Source: Fibrobacter sp. | GTDB taxonomy: Bacteria; Fibrobacterota; Fibrobacteria; Fibrobacterales; Fibrobacteraceae | NCBI GenBank assembly: GCA_017642335.1 | Contig: JAGCPF010000019.1 | Coordinates: forward strand, 1-64,000 | Direction of reading: 5' to 3' | DNA length: 64,000 bases | Part shown: in pieces, positions 33,123 through 41,023 of the stretch | Layout: each line of letters begins with the position of its first letter | How positions within the stretch are numbered: position 1 is the stretch's first letter | Notes under the pieces: model-generated | What the model was told of the DNA's origin: nothing | Database searches by the model: none | The model's input: the letters and a program-made list of their open reading frames with translations, nothing else | Translations under genes and position numbers: made by a program

Positions 33123-33997
33123 TGAAGGCGCTGATTACGGGAGGCGCGGGCGTCGTTGGGAAGGCGCTCTGCAGGGAACTAGAGGCGCGTGGTGTGTGTG
33201 TGCGCGTCCTTGCCCTCCCTGGTGATACTTTGGCTAGTTCGCGTATTCCTTCGGGAGTGGAGTTGGTGTACGGCGATGTCTCCGATTACGGGTCGTTGCG
33301 TAACGTGTTCGATGGGGTGGATGTCGTTTTCCATCTCGCCGCGATTCTCCTTTCGACTAAGCCCGGAGAGTTCGAGCGCGTCAATGCGCAGGGAACGCGC
33401 AATGTCGTCTCTGCATGCCAGGATGCCGGGGTACGGCGCCTGCTTTACGTGTCGAGCATTTCTGTCACTTATCCTGTCCTTACCCCTTATGGCGAAAGCA
33501 AACTTGCCGGCGAGCAGGCCGTCAGGGATTCCGGGCTGGACTGGACCATCGTGAGGCCGACGCTAGTGATTGGCGATGGCGGCGGTGTGGAATTCAACAT
33601 GTATGCGAGGTATGTATCGCGTTTTCCCGTGTACTTCTTGCCGGGGGGCGGGCTCGCGCAGAAGCGCCCGGTCCGCAGTGTCGACCTGGTGCAGGGTATC
33701 GCGTCGGCGGGACTCTGCGATTCTGCGATTGGTAGGACTTATGCACTGGCGGGCCCATCGTCCATGACGATGGCGCAGATGGCCGAGGCCATTCTGCGCG
33801 GGCGCGGACTCAAACATCGGATGGTTTCGCTGCCCTGGGGTATCTGCAAGCGGCTTGCCGCTCTGAGGGGCTGGATAGGGGGGCAAAGCGTATCCGCCGA
33901 ACAGGCATTGGCCGGGTTCCTCTACGATGCGGTTCCGTCCATCGAAAGTGCTGAAAAAGACCTCGGATATCACCCTAAATCGCCTTTTGACGCCTAA
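33119..33997 (+). CDS. NAD(P)-dependent epimerase/dehydratase (extended SDR)
   Basis: 292 aa; ATG 33119 overlaps the stop of the dnaA-family gene, and ATG 33122 is the alternative. The Rossmann motif GGAGVVGKAL lies at 8-17. HLAAILLS, the catalytic Ser in VSSISVTYP and YGESK (YxxxK) follow. The C-terminal half resembles 3-beta-hydroxysteroid dehydrogenase/isomerase-like or nucleoside-sugar epimerases. The substrate cannot be read. Coupling to a DnaA-type gene is unexpected and may reflect simple gene packing. Confidence 0.8.
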   Translation: MMKALITGGAGVVGKALCRELEARGVCVRVLALPGDTLASSRIPSGVELVYGDVSDYGSLRNVFDGVDVVFHLAAILLSTKPGEFERVNAQGTRNVVSACQDAGVRRLLYVSSISVTYPVLTPYGESKLAGEQAVRDSGLDWTIVRPTLVIGDGGGVEFNMYARYVSRFPVYFLPGGGLAQKRPVRSVDLVQGIASAGLCDSAIGRTYALAGPSSMTMAQMAEAILRGRGLKHRMVSLPWGICKRLAALRGWIGGQSVSAEQALAGFLYDAVPSIESAEKDLGYHPKSPFDA

Positions 33998-34083
33998 AAT
34001 GCCTATTTTTATGAAAAAAATTTTTTTCGTGGGGCGTTTTTGTTTATATTCTAATTGTAGAATTATAACATAGGCGTTGTATT

Positions 34084-35244
34084 ATGAAATTGCATTATCT
34101 TTTGGCCGGGTTAGTGGCCTCCACTCTCGTTTTTACTGGATGCGGTTCCGATTCCGGTTCCGATTCTGGTATCGATCGCGAAGACGCTACGTCGTCTTCC
34201 AGCGGAAATGATCTCTCTTCGTCTTCCAAGAAGGCGAAATCCTCGTCTTCCAAGGTCGAGTTGCCTGATGGCGCCCGTGTTGCGACGCTTGACGATTTGT
34301 CCCGCAACATGCTGCTCGAAATAGACGGTCACGAGATTCACATGACGTCCGGTTCCAAGAAGGGACTGTTCTCCTTCTCGATTGTCGGAGACAAGGTCGA
34401 TACGGGCGAGGTCGTCGTGATTAGCGACTTCGAAGACGGTATCATCAAGATCAATGAAGACAATGCGACGACCTCCATCATTAACACCCTGGGCGACGAT
34501 TACTTCCTTGCGCAAATGGCAAAGAAGATGACGATTGCGTTCACGGTGGACTCGTCGGGTTCGTTGAAGTATGCCGTGGACAGTGGCGATCCTAAGACGG
34601 TCGAGACGGAACAGCTTCCGGCGACTAAGGCCAAGATCGGGAAGTTCGACGATATGGTGGGCAAGAAACTGACCTGCAAGGCCGGTGAAGATACTTCGGA
34701 TATCTACAAGTTCTACGACGGCCGCTTTATCATGGAGCACGTGGCGGGAAAGAAAACCCTGCAGACGATGGCCGGATATGCCGATATCCACCGCGGCGAA
34801 CTGCTGCTTGTTCCTGTATATTACACGGGCGCGGTGATGGCGCTTTACACCCATGTTGTTTCCAGCGATTACGTCCTGGATGAGAAGGATTGCTCGGCGG
34901 AAGATTTCAAGATCGGGAAGATTAAGGCCGCGGACCTGGTTGGGGACTGGTACAGCTATGACAAGGAACTTAAGCTGGACTGGAACTTCAAATTGAAGGA
35001 TGATGGAACGTTCCACCTGGAAGCGTTCAGCAACATAAATGAACAGCTGAAGTCCGGTTCGTGGGATCTTTATGGCGATGTTCTGGTGATGAGGTCCGAG
35101 AAGTGCCTTGATACAACCTGCCAGATCATCATCATGGGCGTTGTCGAGGATTTCGAGAAGGACAAGGGATTTACCTTCAAGCATTCTGGAACGGATTCGC
35201 CTGCGATGCCTACGGAATGGGTTGTGCAAAAGTACGAAGATTAA
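34084..35244 (+). CDS. Ser-rich-linker lipoprotein, 386 aa
   Basis: The signal peptide MKLHYLLAGLVASTLVFTGC has lipobox FTGC at Cys20. A linker with poly-Ser blocks (ATSSSSGNDLSSSSKKAKSS) follows, typical of Fibrobacter surface lipoproteins. The remaining 325 residues form two beta-rich domains, with the later part (LVGDWYSYDKELKLDWNFKL) resembling a lipocalin-like or META-like stability domain. The function is unknown. The upstream 86 nt are AT-rich, with TTTATATT near 34043. Confidence 0.65.
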   Translation: MKLHYLLAGLVASTLVFTGCGSDSGSDSGIDREDATSSSSGNDLSSSSKKAKSSSSKVELPDGARVATLDDLSRNMLLEIDGHEIHMTSGSKKGLFSFSIVGDKVDTGEVVVISDFEDGIIKINEDNATTSIINTLGDDYFLAQMAKKMTIAFTVDSSGSLKYAVDSGDPKTVETEQLPATKAKIGKFDDMVGKKLTCKAGEDTSDIYKFYDGRFIMEHVAGKKTLQTMAGYADIHRGELLLVPVYYTGAVMALYTHVVSSDYVLDEKDCSAEDFKIGKIKAADLVGDWYSYDKELKLDWNFKLKDDGTFHLEAFSNINEQLKSGSWDLYGDVLVMRSEKCLDTTCQIIIMGVVEDFEKDKGFTFKHSGTDSPAMPTEWVVQKYED

Positions 35245-35250
35245 TTTTTT

Positions 35251-35670
35251 ATGGATAGGCCTGCCGGATTCATTACGACTGTTCTCTTTGTTTGCCTCCT
35301 GTGTTCCGCTTTTGCGTTTGCCCAGGAGGGAGCCCCTTCTTCGGGAGATCTTGTTCCCGCTGAGGTGGTTGCCGCCGAACTCGCCATTCGCGATAGCGTG
35401 ATGACCGTGCATGATGCCGCTTGCAAGGCCGAAACGGATTCCCTGCGCCAGACCATCGAGACGGAACAGGCCAAAAGCGCCAATTGGGAACAGAGTTACA
35501 ATACGGTAAGGCAAGAAAATACAGTTTGTCAGCAAGCTCTACGCGTCACGATCGACGCTAGAACGGAAAAGGACAGCCCCGCGAAAACTGAGGCCGCCCT
35601 GATGACTGGCTCCTCTTTTTTGGGAGGAATCGCTCTTGGGATGCTTTTGTTTTGGTTGATTTTTGATTAA
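35251..35670 (+). CDS. Secreted/anchored coiled-coil protein, 139 aa
   Basis: Signal peptide MDRPAGFITTVLFVCLLCSAFAFA, a charged helical middle (SLRQTIETEQAKSANWEQSY) and a hydrophobic C-terminal segment (SFLGGIALGMLLFWLIF) reaching the last residue but one. This is the topology of a periplasmic coiled coil tethered at its C-terminus. I do not recognise the family. It is 6 nt after the lipoprotein gene and 22 nt before the choice-of-anchor gene, so the three may form an operon. Confidence 0.6.
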   Translation: MDRPAGFITTVLFVCLLCSAFAFAQEGAPSSGDLVPAEVVAAELAIRDSVMTVHDAACKAETDSLRQTIETEQAKSANWEQSYNTVRQENTVCQQALRVTIDARTEKDSPAKTEAALMTGSSFLGGIALGMLLFWLIFD

Positions 35671-35692
35671 CAAAAAAAGGCATGAGGTTGGT

Positions 35693-37228
35693 ATGAGAAA
35701 AATCGGCATCGTCTTGGCTGCGGCACTCGCCACAGGCATCTCCTTTGCTGCAGAACCGGGTCCTTCCCAGACGTTCCAGATGGGAAAATTGCTGGCTCCG
35801 TTGGGCTCAGTCTCTATGAAGACTGCGGAAATTATGGCTTATATGCCTGATTTGCGAAAGCTCTTCGTGGTGGGTGACGAACCTATCATGGAAGTCGTCT
35901 CGCTCGACAAGCCTAGCCAGCCCAAGGTCCTGGGCGCGATGAAGCTCTTGGGGCGTGGTTCCAGCGTGAGCGTGTTCGAAGATTTTGTTGCCGTGAGCGA
36001 GATTGCCGATCCCGAACAGGATCCTGGCTATGTCGAAATTTTCCAGGTTGTCGAGGACGTGCCGAGAAAGGTCGGGTCGTACAAGGTTTGCGCCCAGCCG
36101 GACATGATTACCTATACTCCTAACGGCAAGAACATCCTTGTCGCTTGCGAAGGCTCCCCGAACAAGGACATGAGTGTCGACCCGGAAGGTGCTATTGCCA
36201 TATTGACTCCGGGCCGCTTAAACAAGAAGGACTCGCTGCCGGTCAAGGTGAGCATAGTCAATTTCAAGAAACTCAAAGACAACGACTTGATGGATAACGG
36301 CGTGCGAACCATCGGGACCAACCCTTATGCGCAGACGCTTGAACCTGAGTATATCACGGTTTCCAAGGATTCCAAGACGGCGTGGGTAAGCCTGCAAGAA
36401 AACAACGCCATTGCGAAAATCAACATCCCCGCAAAGAAGGTTGTCGATGTGTTCCCCTTGGGTTCAGTGGACCATTCAAAGCCGGGATTCGGCGTGGATG
36501 TGCACAAGAACGGGAACATCAAGATTGAAAACGTGCCTGTGCACGGGTTGCGACAGCCGGACGGAATCTGCTATTTTGAAGCCGATGGGAAACCTTATAT
36601 CATTACGGCTAACGAAGGTGCCGAAAGTGATGACTTTAATGGCTGGACGGATGTGACGAACGCTTTGTCGCTGTTCGAACGCGGTCGTCTTGACGAGGAC
36701 GTCTTTAATGGAGAGGCGCTCAGCGCTCTTAAGACATTGAAAATCAGCGGTACCGACTTTTGCGCCGAAGGCCAGAGAAAATGCCCTTACGTTTACAGCT
36801 TCGGTACGCGCTCCATCAGCATCTTTGACGGAAACAGTGGTGAACTTGTGTGGGATTCCGGTGACAAAATCGAGCAGATGCTAGCTTCGGTCGCTCCGGA
36901 ATACTTCAACTGGAATTCCAAGAAGGACAAGGTCAAGAAGGACGCCCGCAGCGACAACAAGGGGTGCGAACCCGAAAACGTTGTCGTGGGTATGATCGGG
37001 ACCCACCGTCTCGCTTTTGTCGGTCTGGAAAGGATGAGCGGTGTTGTCGTGTTCAACATTACGAATCTCGACAATCCGAAGATTATCGACTACTACATGG
37101 ACCCGAAGGATCGTGGCCCCGAAGGCCTTCTGTTCATTCCCGAGGAACAGAGCCCGGTTCCCGGCAAAGCACTGCTAGTTGTCGGTTACGAATACAGCAA
37201 GACGCTCACGATTTATACAGTTAAATAA
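35693..37228 (+). CDS. Choice-of-anchor I domain secreted beta-propeller protein
   Basis: 511 aa from ATG 35693, preceded by GAGGTTGGT. Signal peptide MRKIGIVLAAALATGISFAA. The mature protein follows the choice-of-anchor I/phytase-like propeller pattern: LEPEYITVSKDSKTAWVSLQENNAIAKINI, VPVHGLRQPDGICYF, YIITANEGAESDDF and the end DPKDRGPEGLLFIPEEQSPV. Such proteins are secreted or cell-surface, and many are annotated as alkaline-phosphatase-like without proof. It ends 8 nt inside the convergent hrpB gene. Confidence 0.85.
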   Translation: MRKIGIVLAAALATGISFAAEPGPSQTFQMGKLLAPLGSVSMKTAEIMAYMPDLRKLFVVGDEPIMEVVSLDKPSQPKVLGAMKLLGRGSSVSVFEDFVAVSEIADPEQDPGYVEIFQVVEDVPRKVGSYKVCAQPDMITYTPNGKNILVACEGSPNKDMSVDPEGAIAILTPGRLNKKDSLPVKVSIVNFKKLKDNDLMDNGVRTIGTNPYAQTLEPEYITVSKDSKTAWVSLQENNAIAKINIPAKKVVDVFPLGSVDHSKPGFGVDVHKNGNIKIENVPVHGLRQPDGICYFEADGKPYIITANEGAESDDFNGWTDVTNALSLFERGRLDEDVFNGEALSALKTLKISGTDFCAEGQRKCPYVYSFGTRSISIFDGNSGELVWDSGDKIEQMLASVAPEYFNWNSKKDKVKKDARSDNKGCEPENVVVGMIGTHRLAFVGLERMSGVVVFNITNLDNPKIIDYYMDPKDRGPEGLLFIPEEQSPVPGKALLVVGYEYSKTLTIYTVK

Positions 37229-39857
37229 CGCTCTCCGGCCATGGGTGCTTGGGGTAGCGACCGCGCAGTTCCTTGCGCACTTCGGCGTAGGTGTTCTGCC
37301 AAAATCCTGTTAAATCCCAAGTCTTTTGGATTGTGCGGAAGTTCGGTGCGAGGATGTCGTACCGGACTTTTAATTTGCCGTCGGCAATTTTGTGCTCGCC
37401 GCGGAGTTGCATGAAGTCTTCGATGCGTGCTGAAATCTCGACGAGGACGCCTTCGATACTTTGTACGGATTTGCCGCTGTCATCGATGGCGACGGCCTGG
37501 TAGCTGTATCGGGCGCGCTTGCCGTTGGGGAGCACGTAATGGTCGGGGAAGGTCTTGTTCAGCCAGGCGAGCATGGACTTGCCGAAGTATTCCTCGACAA
37601 TGTTACGGAAACGGTCTTCGTTTATATCGCGCAGCAAGAAGATTCCGCTCGCGAATTCGTCGAAGATCAGTTCCATGTCCTCTTCGTTGAATTCGGGCAG
37701 GCCGTATTCCGGGTAGAGCTTGGCGGCAAGGCGCATCTTGATGAGTTGCGTCTGCATTTGCTCGGTGAGATAGCGACCGCTCCAGTTTTCCTTCTCGATT
37801 TTTTCGCGCCAGGCGTCTACGGTGAGTTCCTTGAGCTTGGCAAGCACTTTGGGCGAGGCTTCCTGCGGGAGGATTTCCTTGCGGGAAAGTTCAGTGGTGG
37901 TGCCGTCGGCGTTTTCTGTTTCGCTGATTTCTATGCCGATGAACCGTTCCTGGCCGCTACGCCATAGGAGTTCGTAGCGTGTCTTGGCGGTGTTTCCGCC
38001 GAGCATGTCCTGGGTGATGGGGGCGTACAGGTTGACCTTGAGTTCGGACTTGCTGCCGCCGCCGGTGCGTAACATCGTGAGCGCCAAGATGGCGTAGGGC
38101 GGTTCTGCGACTTGCAGGCGGATGATGTTCTGGTTTGCAAGTTTGTATGCGGAACCGCTCGGCGTGGCGAGCCTGTCGGGGAAGGCCTTGAGGAGACTTT
38201 GAGCGACGAGGCGTGAAGTGTTGGAATGGGTAGAATTGTTGCGAGCCTCGTTAGAGGCGTGGCAATCTATTCTCTCGTCTAACCCATCGCGGTAGTCCCG
38301 TAGTTGCCTGAAAGTAAAGCTCACTTCGCGCGGGACGTTGATGCTCTTGGAGAGTGTGTCGGCGGCAAGTGCCAGGATGTCCTGCGATACCTTGGATTTT
38401 TGCAGTGCTTCGGTGCCGGAGTGGATCCATGCGAGTGCTGCCAGCAGAAGGTCGGGAAGGTCGGCCTGGCTCTGTGCCGAGGCGAGGAGCAGCGCAAGCG
38501 GGATGCTTGAAACCGGCGTGCGGATGGCCTTGAGCCCGAGTTCCGTGATGGCTCCGTCCTTGAGCATCCCGAAACCTTCGAGTAACTTTGTGGCGGCCTG
38601 TGCGCGCGCTTCCGGAATGGGGGTGGGTAGTTCTAGTTGAGATTGCTTTGCTTCGCTCGCAATGACAATGTTGCTGCGCTCTTCGCTCCTCGCACCTCGA
38701 TCCTCATGCCTCTCGTCTCTCGTCTTTCGTCTCTCGTCTAATTCAAGCGCTGCCTTCTGCAACAGCAGTTCCGACGGCTCGATCTGCAGTACCTCGGGCA
38801 CGATTCCTCTGGGCATGCGAGTCTCGGAATCCTCGCTCCAGAGGCGGATGGCGCAGCCGTTCTGCGTACGGCCGCTACGGCCGCTGCGCTGGATGGCGTT
38901 CTGCATCGAGATGGGCATGGTGCGCAATACGTTCACCTTCTCGCTGTCGTCGTAGAGACTCACGCGTTCGATACCGCTGTCGACGACGCCGGTGACATTC
39001 GGGACGGTGATGGAGGTTTCTGCGATGTTCGTGGTGAAGATGACGCGCGGGCGTTCGGTGACTTCGAAGATGCGGTCTTGCGTTTCGCGGTCCTGCCCGC
39101 CGTAGAGCTCCAGGAATTCGGCGCAGTTGTTGCCCAATGCTTCGGAGGCGGCGCTGTGGCAGCGGGCGATTTCGGCTTTGCCCGGGAGGAATACCAGCGT
39201 GGTCTGCCAAATGTTGTTGCGGTAGAGCGTCCGGAGAGCCCGCACCACTTCGGCGTCAATGCCTACGCCCGAAACAAGCGAATTGCCCGTGGCTGGGGCC
39301 TGGTGGATAATTTGTACGGGAAATAGCGGGTGGCCGAGCTGTAGGCACTTGACGCCGAGAACCGCTTCGAGTTCCTCGCGGTTCAGCGCCGCCGACATCA
39401 CCGCAACCCTCGGCCCCACTCCTCTCTCGTCTATCGTCTCTCGTCTAAAATACCCGAACAGCAAATCCATGTCGACCTTGCGCTCGTGGTACTCGTCGAA
39501 TACGACCCAGTCGGCGTCCATCTTGCCGTGCAGGAGTTCCTGCAGAAAGTTTCCGTAAGTCTGGAAGAGTATGCGCGTGTCGGCGCTCTTGCAGCTGTCC
39601 TGCCTGAACTGGTAGCCGACGGTCTTGCCGCAGGGCTCTCCGTGGAGCTTGGCCGAGAACTGCGCGAGCGAGAGTGCTGCGATACGGCGCGGCTGCAGAA
39701 CGACGACGCGTCCCTTGCAGTGCTTGCTTAAAAAGTAGGGGATGAACAGCGACTTGCCCGAACCCGTGGGCGCCTCGATAAGCAGGTTGCGCGACGCTTC
39801 GAGCGCCGCTTCCAGCTTGCTTTCTTCTTCCGCGAGTGTGAGGTCGTTATAGGTCAT
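37221..39857 (-). CDS. hrpB: ATP-dependent helicase HrpB carrying three repeat-derived inserts
   Basis: 878 aa. DEAH-family helicase: Walker A APTGSGKS (29-36), DEYH box (121-124), MSAALN motif III, TTNIAETSITVPNVTGVVDS motif V and QRSGRSGRT motif VI; the HrpB C-terminal domain reaches the end. Residues 138-146, 373-408 and 526-548 are not family sequence but translated repeats: RRETIDERG; DERRKTRDERHEDRGARSEE with NIVIASEAKQSQ; and LDERIDCHASNEARNNSTHS. They correspond to DNA 39423-39446, 38639-38742 and 38239-38282, and all keep the frame. HrpB is a poorly understood DExH helicase. The first insert lies between motifs II and III, so its effect on activity is uncertain. Confidence 0.9.
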   Translation of the reverse strand: MTYNDLTLAEEESKLEAALEASRNLLIEAPTGSGKSLFIPYFLSKHCKGRVVVLQPRRIAALSLAQFSAKLHGEPCGKTVGYQFRQDSCKSADTRILFQTYGNFLQELLHGKMDADWVVFDEYHERKVDMDLLFGYFRRETIDERGVGPRVAVMSAALNREELEAVLGVKCLQLGHPLFPVQIIHQAPATGNSLVSGVGIDAEVVRALRTLYRNNIWQTTLVFLPGKAEIARCHSAASEALGNNCAEFLELYGGQDRETQDRIFEVTERPRVIFTTNIAETSITVPNVTGVVDSGIERVSLYDDSEKVNVLRTMPISMQNAIQRSGRSGRTQNGCAIRLWSEDSETRMPRGIVPEVLQIEPSELLLQKAALELDERRKTRDERHEDRGARSEERSNIVIASEAKQSQLELPTPIPEARAQAATKLLEGFGMLKDGAITELGLKAIRTPVSSIPLALLLASAQSQADLPDLLLAALAWIHSGTEALQKSKVSQDILALAADTLSKSINVPREVSFTFRQLRDYRDGLDERIDCHASNEARNNSTHSNTSRLVAQSLLKAFPDRLATPSGSAYKLANQNIIRLQVAEPPYAILALTMLRTGGGSKSELKVNLYAPITQDMLGGNTAKTRYELLWRSGQERFIGIEISETENADGTTTELSRKEILPQEASPKVLAKLKELTVDAWREKIEKENWSGRYLTEQMQTQLIKMRLAAKLYPEYGLPEFNEEDMELIFDEFASGIFLLRDINEDRFRNIVEEYFGKSMLAWLNKTFPDHYVLPNGKRARYSYQAVAIDDSGKSVQSIEGVLVEISARIEDFMQLRGEHKIADGKLKVRYDILAPNFRTIQKTWDLTGFWQNTYAEVRKELRGRYPKHPWPESVI
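38239..38282 (-). repeat. In-frame repeat insert 3 in hrpB (REP variant plus heptads)
   Basis: A REP-like hairpin in which TTGCGAGCCTC pairs around GTTA with GAGGCGTGGCAA (38239-38266) is followed by tctattc tctcgtc (38267-38280). On the coding strand it reads LDERIDCHASNEARNN. Confidence 0.75.
38639..38742 (-). repeat. In-frame repeat insert 2 in hrpB (REP plus eight heptads)
   Basis: P2-type hairpin GAGATTGCTTTGCTTCGCTCG ends at 38666, with a short spacer after it. Eight units follow in one 7-nt register: tcctcgc, acctcga, tcctcat, gcctctc, gtctctc, gtctttc, gtctctc, gtctaat (38687-38742). It encodes a basic/acidic peptide of about 36 residues. Confidence 0.85.
39423..39446 (-). repeat. 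In-frame repeat insert 1 in hrpB (heptads)
   Basis: tctctcg tctatcg tctctcg tct, three heptads of the agacgag family, encode RRETIDER between helicase motifs II and III. Confidence 0.8.
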
Positions 39858-39868
39858 GATGCGTTGCT

Positions 39869-39990
39869 AGACGAGAGGACGGACCTGCGGTCCTACAGAC
39901 GAGAGACGAAAGAAAAATAATGGTGCTTCGCACAAGTACGAAAAAAAATTTCTCGTCTTTCGTCTACCAGCGAAGCGGTCTCTCGTCTAA
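39869..39990. repeat. Small repeat island between hrpB and the 39994 gene
   Basis: Heptads of the agacgag family (39869-39911 and 39952-39990) alternate with short hairpins: GGACC-TGC-GGTCC (39881-39893), GTGC-TTC-GCAC (near 39926) and a GC-GAA-GC hairpin near 39970. The string TACAGACGAGA after the first hairpin also follows the hairpin at 40600-40612, which has an unrelated stem. Confidence 0.8.
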
Positions 39991-39993
39991 TTT

Positions 39994-40458
39994 CTACCTC
40001 GGGTACTTCAGCTTCTCGCCGGTGGCGATATCCACGTAGGGCTTCTTGCCTTCGCGGAACTTCTGGTTGATGACCAGGTTCTCGATGCGGCGGCGGACGC
40101 CGGCTTCGGTCTTGCAGAAGAAGTAGACGACCTTGTTGGTGCCCGGCACGAGGAACATGGCGAGCTTGTACTTTTGCGAAACGGCGCGCTTGAAGAAGGC
40201 CATGTCTTCCTTTTTGGGGAGAACGAGGTTGCTGCCTTCCTTGATTTCGCAAATCATGTCGGCATCGGCGAGCAGGGCCTTGGACTTTTGCTTGAGGGCG
40301 GCAAAGTTCGGCTCGGTGTTTTTCTTGATCACGTCCAGGCTGAACGCACCGCGGCCTTCCTTGAGGAACTTGCGTACGCCACGGAATGCAAATATGGCAA
40401 GGACGATGACAACCAGTGCGACAAGGTACGGCCAGTAGTTGGCGAGAAAATCTAACAT
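39994..40458 (-). CDS. Membrane-anchored protein of unknown function, 154 aa
   Basis: The N-terminal transmembrane helix (about 8-28, YWPYLVALVVIVLAIFAF) precedes a basic cytoplasmic domain. That domain contains DADMICEIKEGSNLVLPKKE and a conserved-looking CKTEAGVRRRIENLV segment. I do not recognise the family; the soluble part has the mixed alpha/beta look of a small enzyme or binding domain. It has a TATATTTG element 30 nt upstream and a leader with GAGG. Repeats lie on both sides of the gene, ending 3 nt after its stop codon. Confidence 0.6.
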   Translation of the reverse strand: MLDFLANYWPYLVALVVIVLAIFAFRGVRKFLKEGRGAFSLDVIKKNTEPNFAALKQKSKALLADADMICEIKEGSNLVLPKKEDMAFFKRAVSQKYKLAMFLVPGTNKVVYFFCKTEAGVRRRIENLVINQKFREGKKPYVDIATGEKLKYPR

Positions 40459-40488
40459 AGGGACCTCGGGGGTTCTGTTTTACGCCCG

Positions 40489-40496
40489 CAAATATA
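40489..40496 (-). promoter_or_regulatory. -7 element TATATTTG of the 39994-40458 gene
   Basis: Exact TAnnTTTG match, 30 nt upstream of ATG 40458. The expected leader of about 25 nt contains GAGGTCC as a Shine-Dalgarno. Repeat island D begins directly behind it. Confidence 0.5.
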
Positions 40497-40656
40497 GAAA
40501 AAAGGGAGGAGGGGCTAGGATCTAGGGGCTAGGGAAAGACAAGATAAACGATACTAGGCACTTTAGTGCCTTAGTAGAGTTATCCTCTATGAGGAGAACG
40601 CCGCTGCGCGGCTACAGACGAGACAAAAAGTAGACAGTAGGAAGTAGACAGTAGGA

Positions 40657-40744
40657 CAAATGCGTAAGGCGAGCGCCGCGGTCAAGCTTGCTTGAACATG
40701 GCCGAGCCGAGCATTTGGTACTTGAGCGTAGCGAGAGTACAAGT
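40657..40744 (+). repeat. Module P1 copy D (88 bp)
   Basis: Reference copy for the comparison. It contains GGCG-AG-CGCC and TCAAGC-TT-GCTTGA hairpins and ends GAGCGTAGCGAGAGTACAAG, bordered on both sides by agtagac/agtagga heptads. Confidence 0.85.
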
Positions 40745-40849
40745 AGACAGTAGGAAGTGGTTGGTGGTTAGTGTTTGTCATTGCGAAGGGCGAATAGCCC
40801 TGAAGTAATCTCCGTTAGAGAATCTAGAGGTTAGAATCTAGGGGCTAGG

Positions 40850-40908
40850 GAGAAATATCACGGCTTCGCCGTCTTATATTGACGCACGAAGTGCGTGATT
40901 CTTTTCAC
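40850..40908 (+). repeat. Module P4 copy D (59 bp)
   Basis: Stem ACGGC-TTC-GCCGT inside AATAT/ATATT, then CGCAC-GAA-GTGCG. The first stem is perfect here, whereas copy A (288-346) has mismatches in it. Confidence 0.8.
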
Positions 40909-41023
40909 TAGCCTCTAGTCTCCCCCTAAGGGGCCATGCCCACATAAGTGCTGAAGCACTAAGTGGTCAAAGGTATTTTCTAGCCTCTCGCCTCGTGCCT
41001 CATTTTTTCTATTTTTCCTATTC

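Larger units (their letters stand above)
40500..41000. repeat. Mosaic repeat island D, largest in the window
   Basis: Heptads ggctagg/atctagg open it (40513-40535). Small hairpins follow: AGGCACT-TTA-GTGCCT, CCTC-TAT-GAGG and GCCGC-TGC-GCGGC (40600-40612). Next are agtagac/agtagga units (40630-40656), P1 (40657-40744), agtagac/agtagga/agtggtt/ggtggtt heptads, P2 (40777-40812), ctagagg-type heptads and P4 (40850-40908). It closes with CCCCTAAGGGG, the hairpin AGTGCT-GA-AGCACT and ctagcctctcgcctcgtgcctc. No gene is present in these 500 nt. Confidence 0.88.

Noticed and set aside
40621..40744. CRISPR array, considered because of repeated 20-30 nt words
   Set aside because: There is no regular repeat-spacer alternation; the periods are 7 nt and the modules are hairpins.
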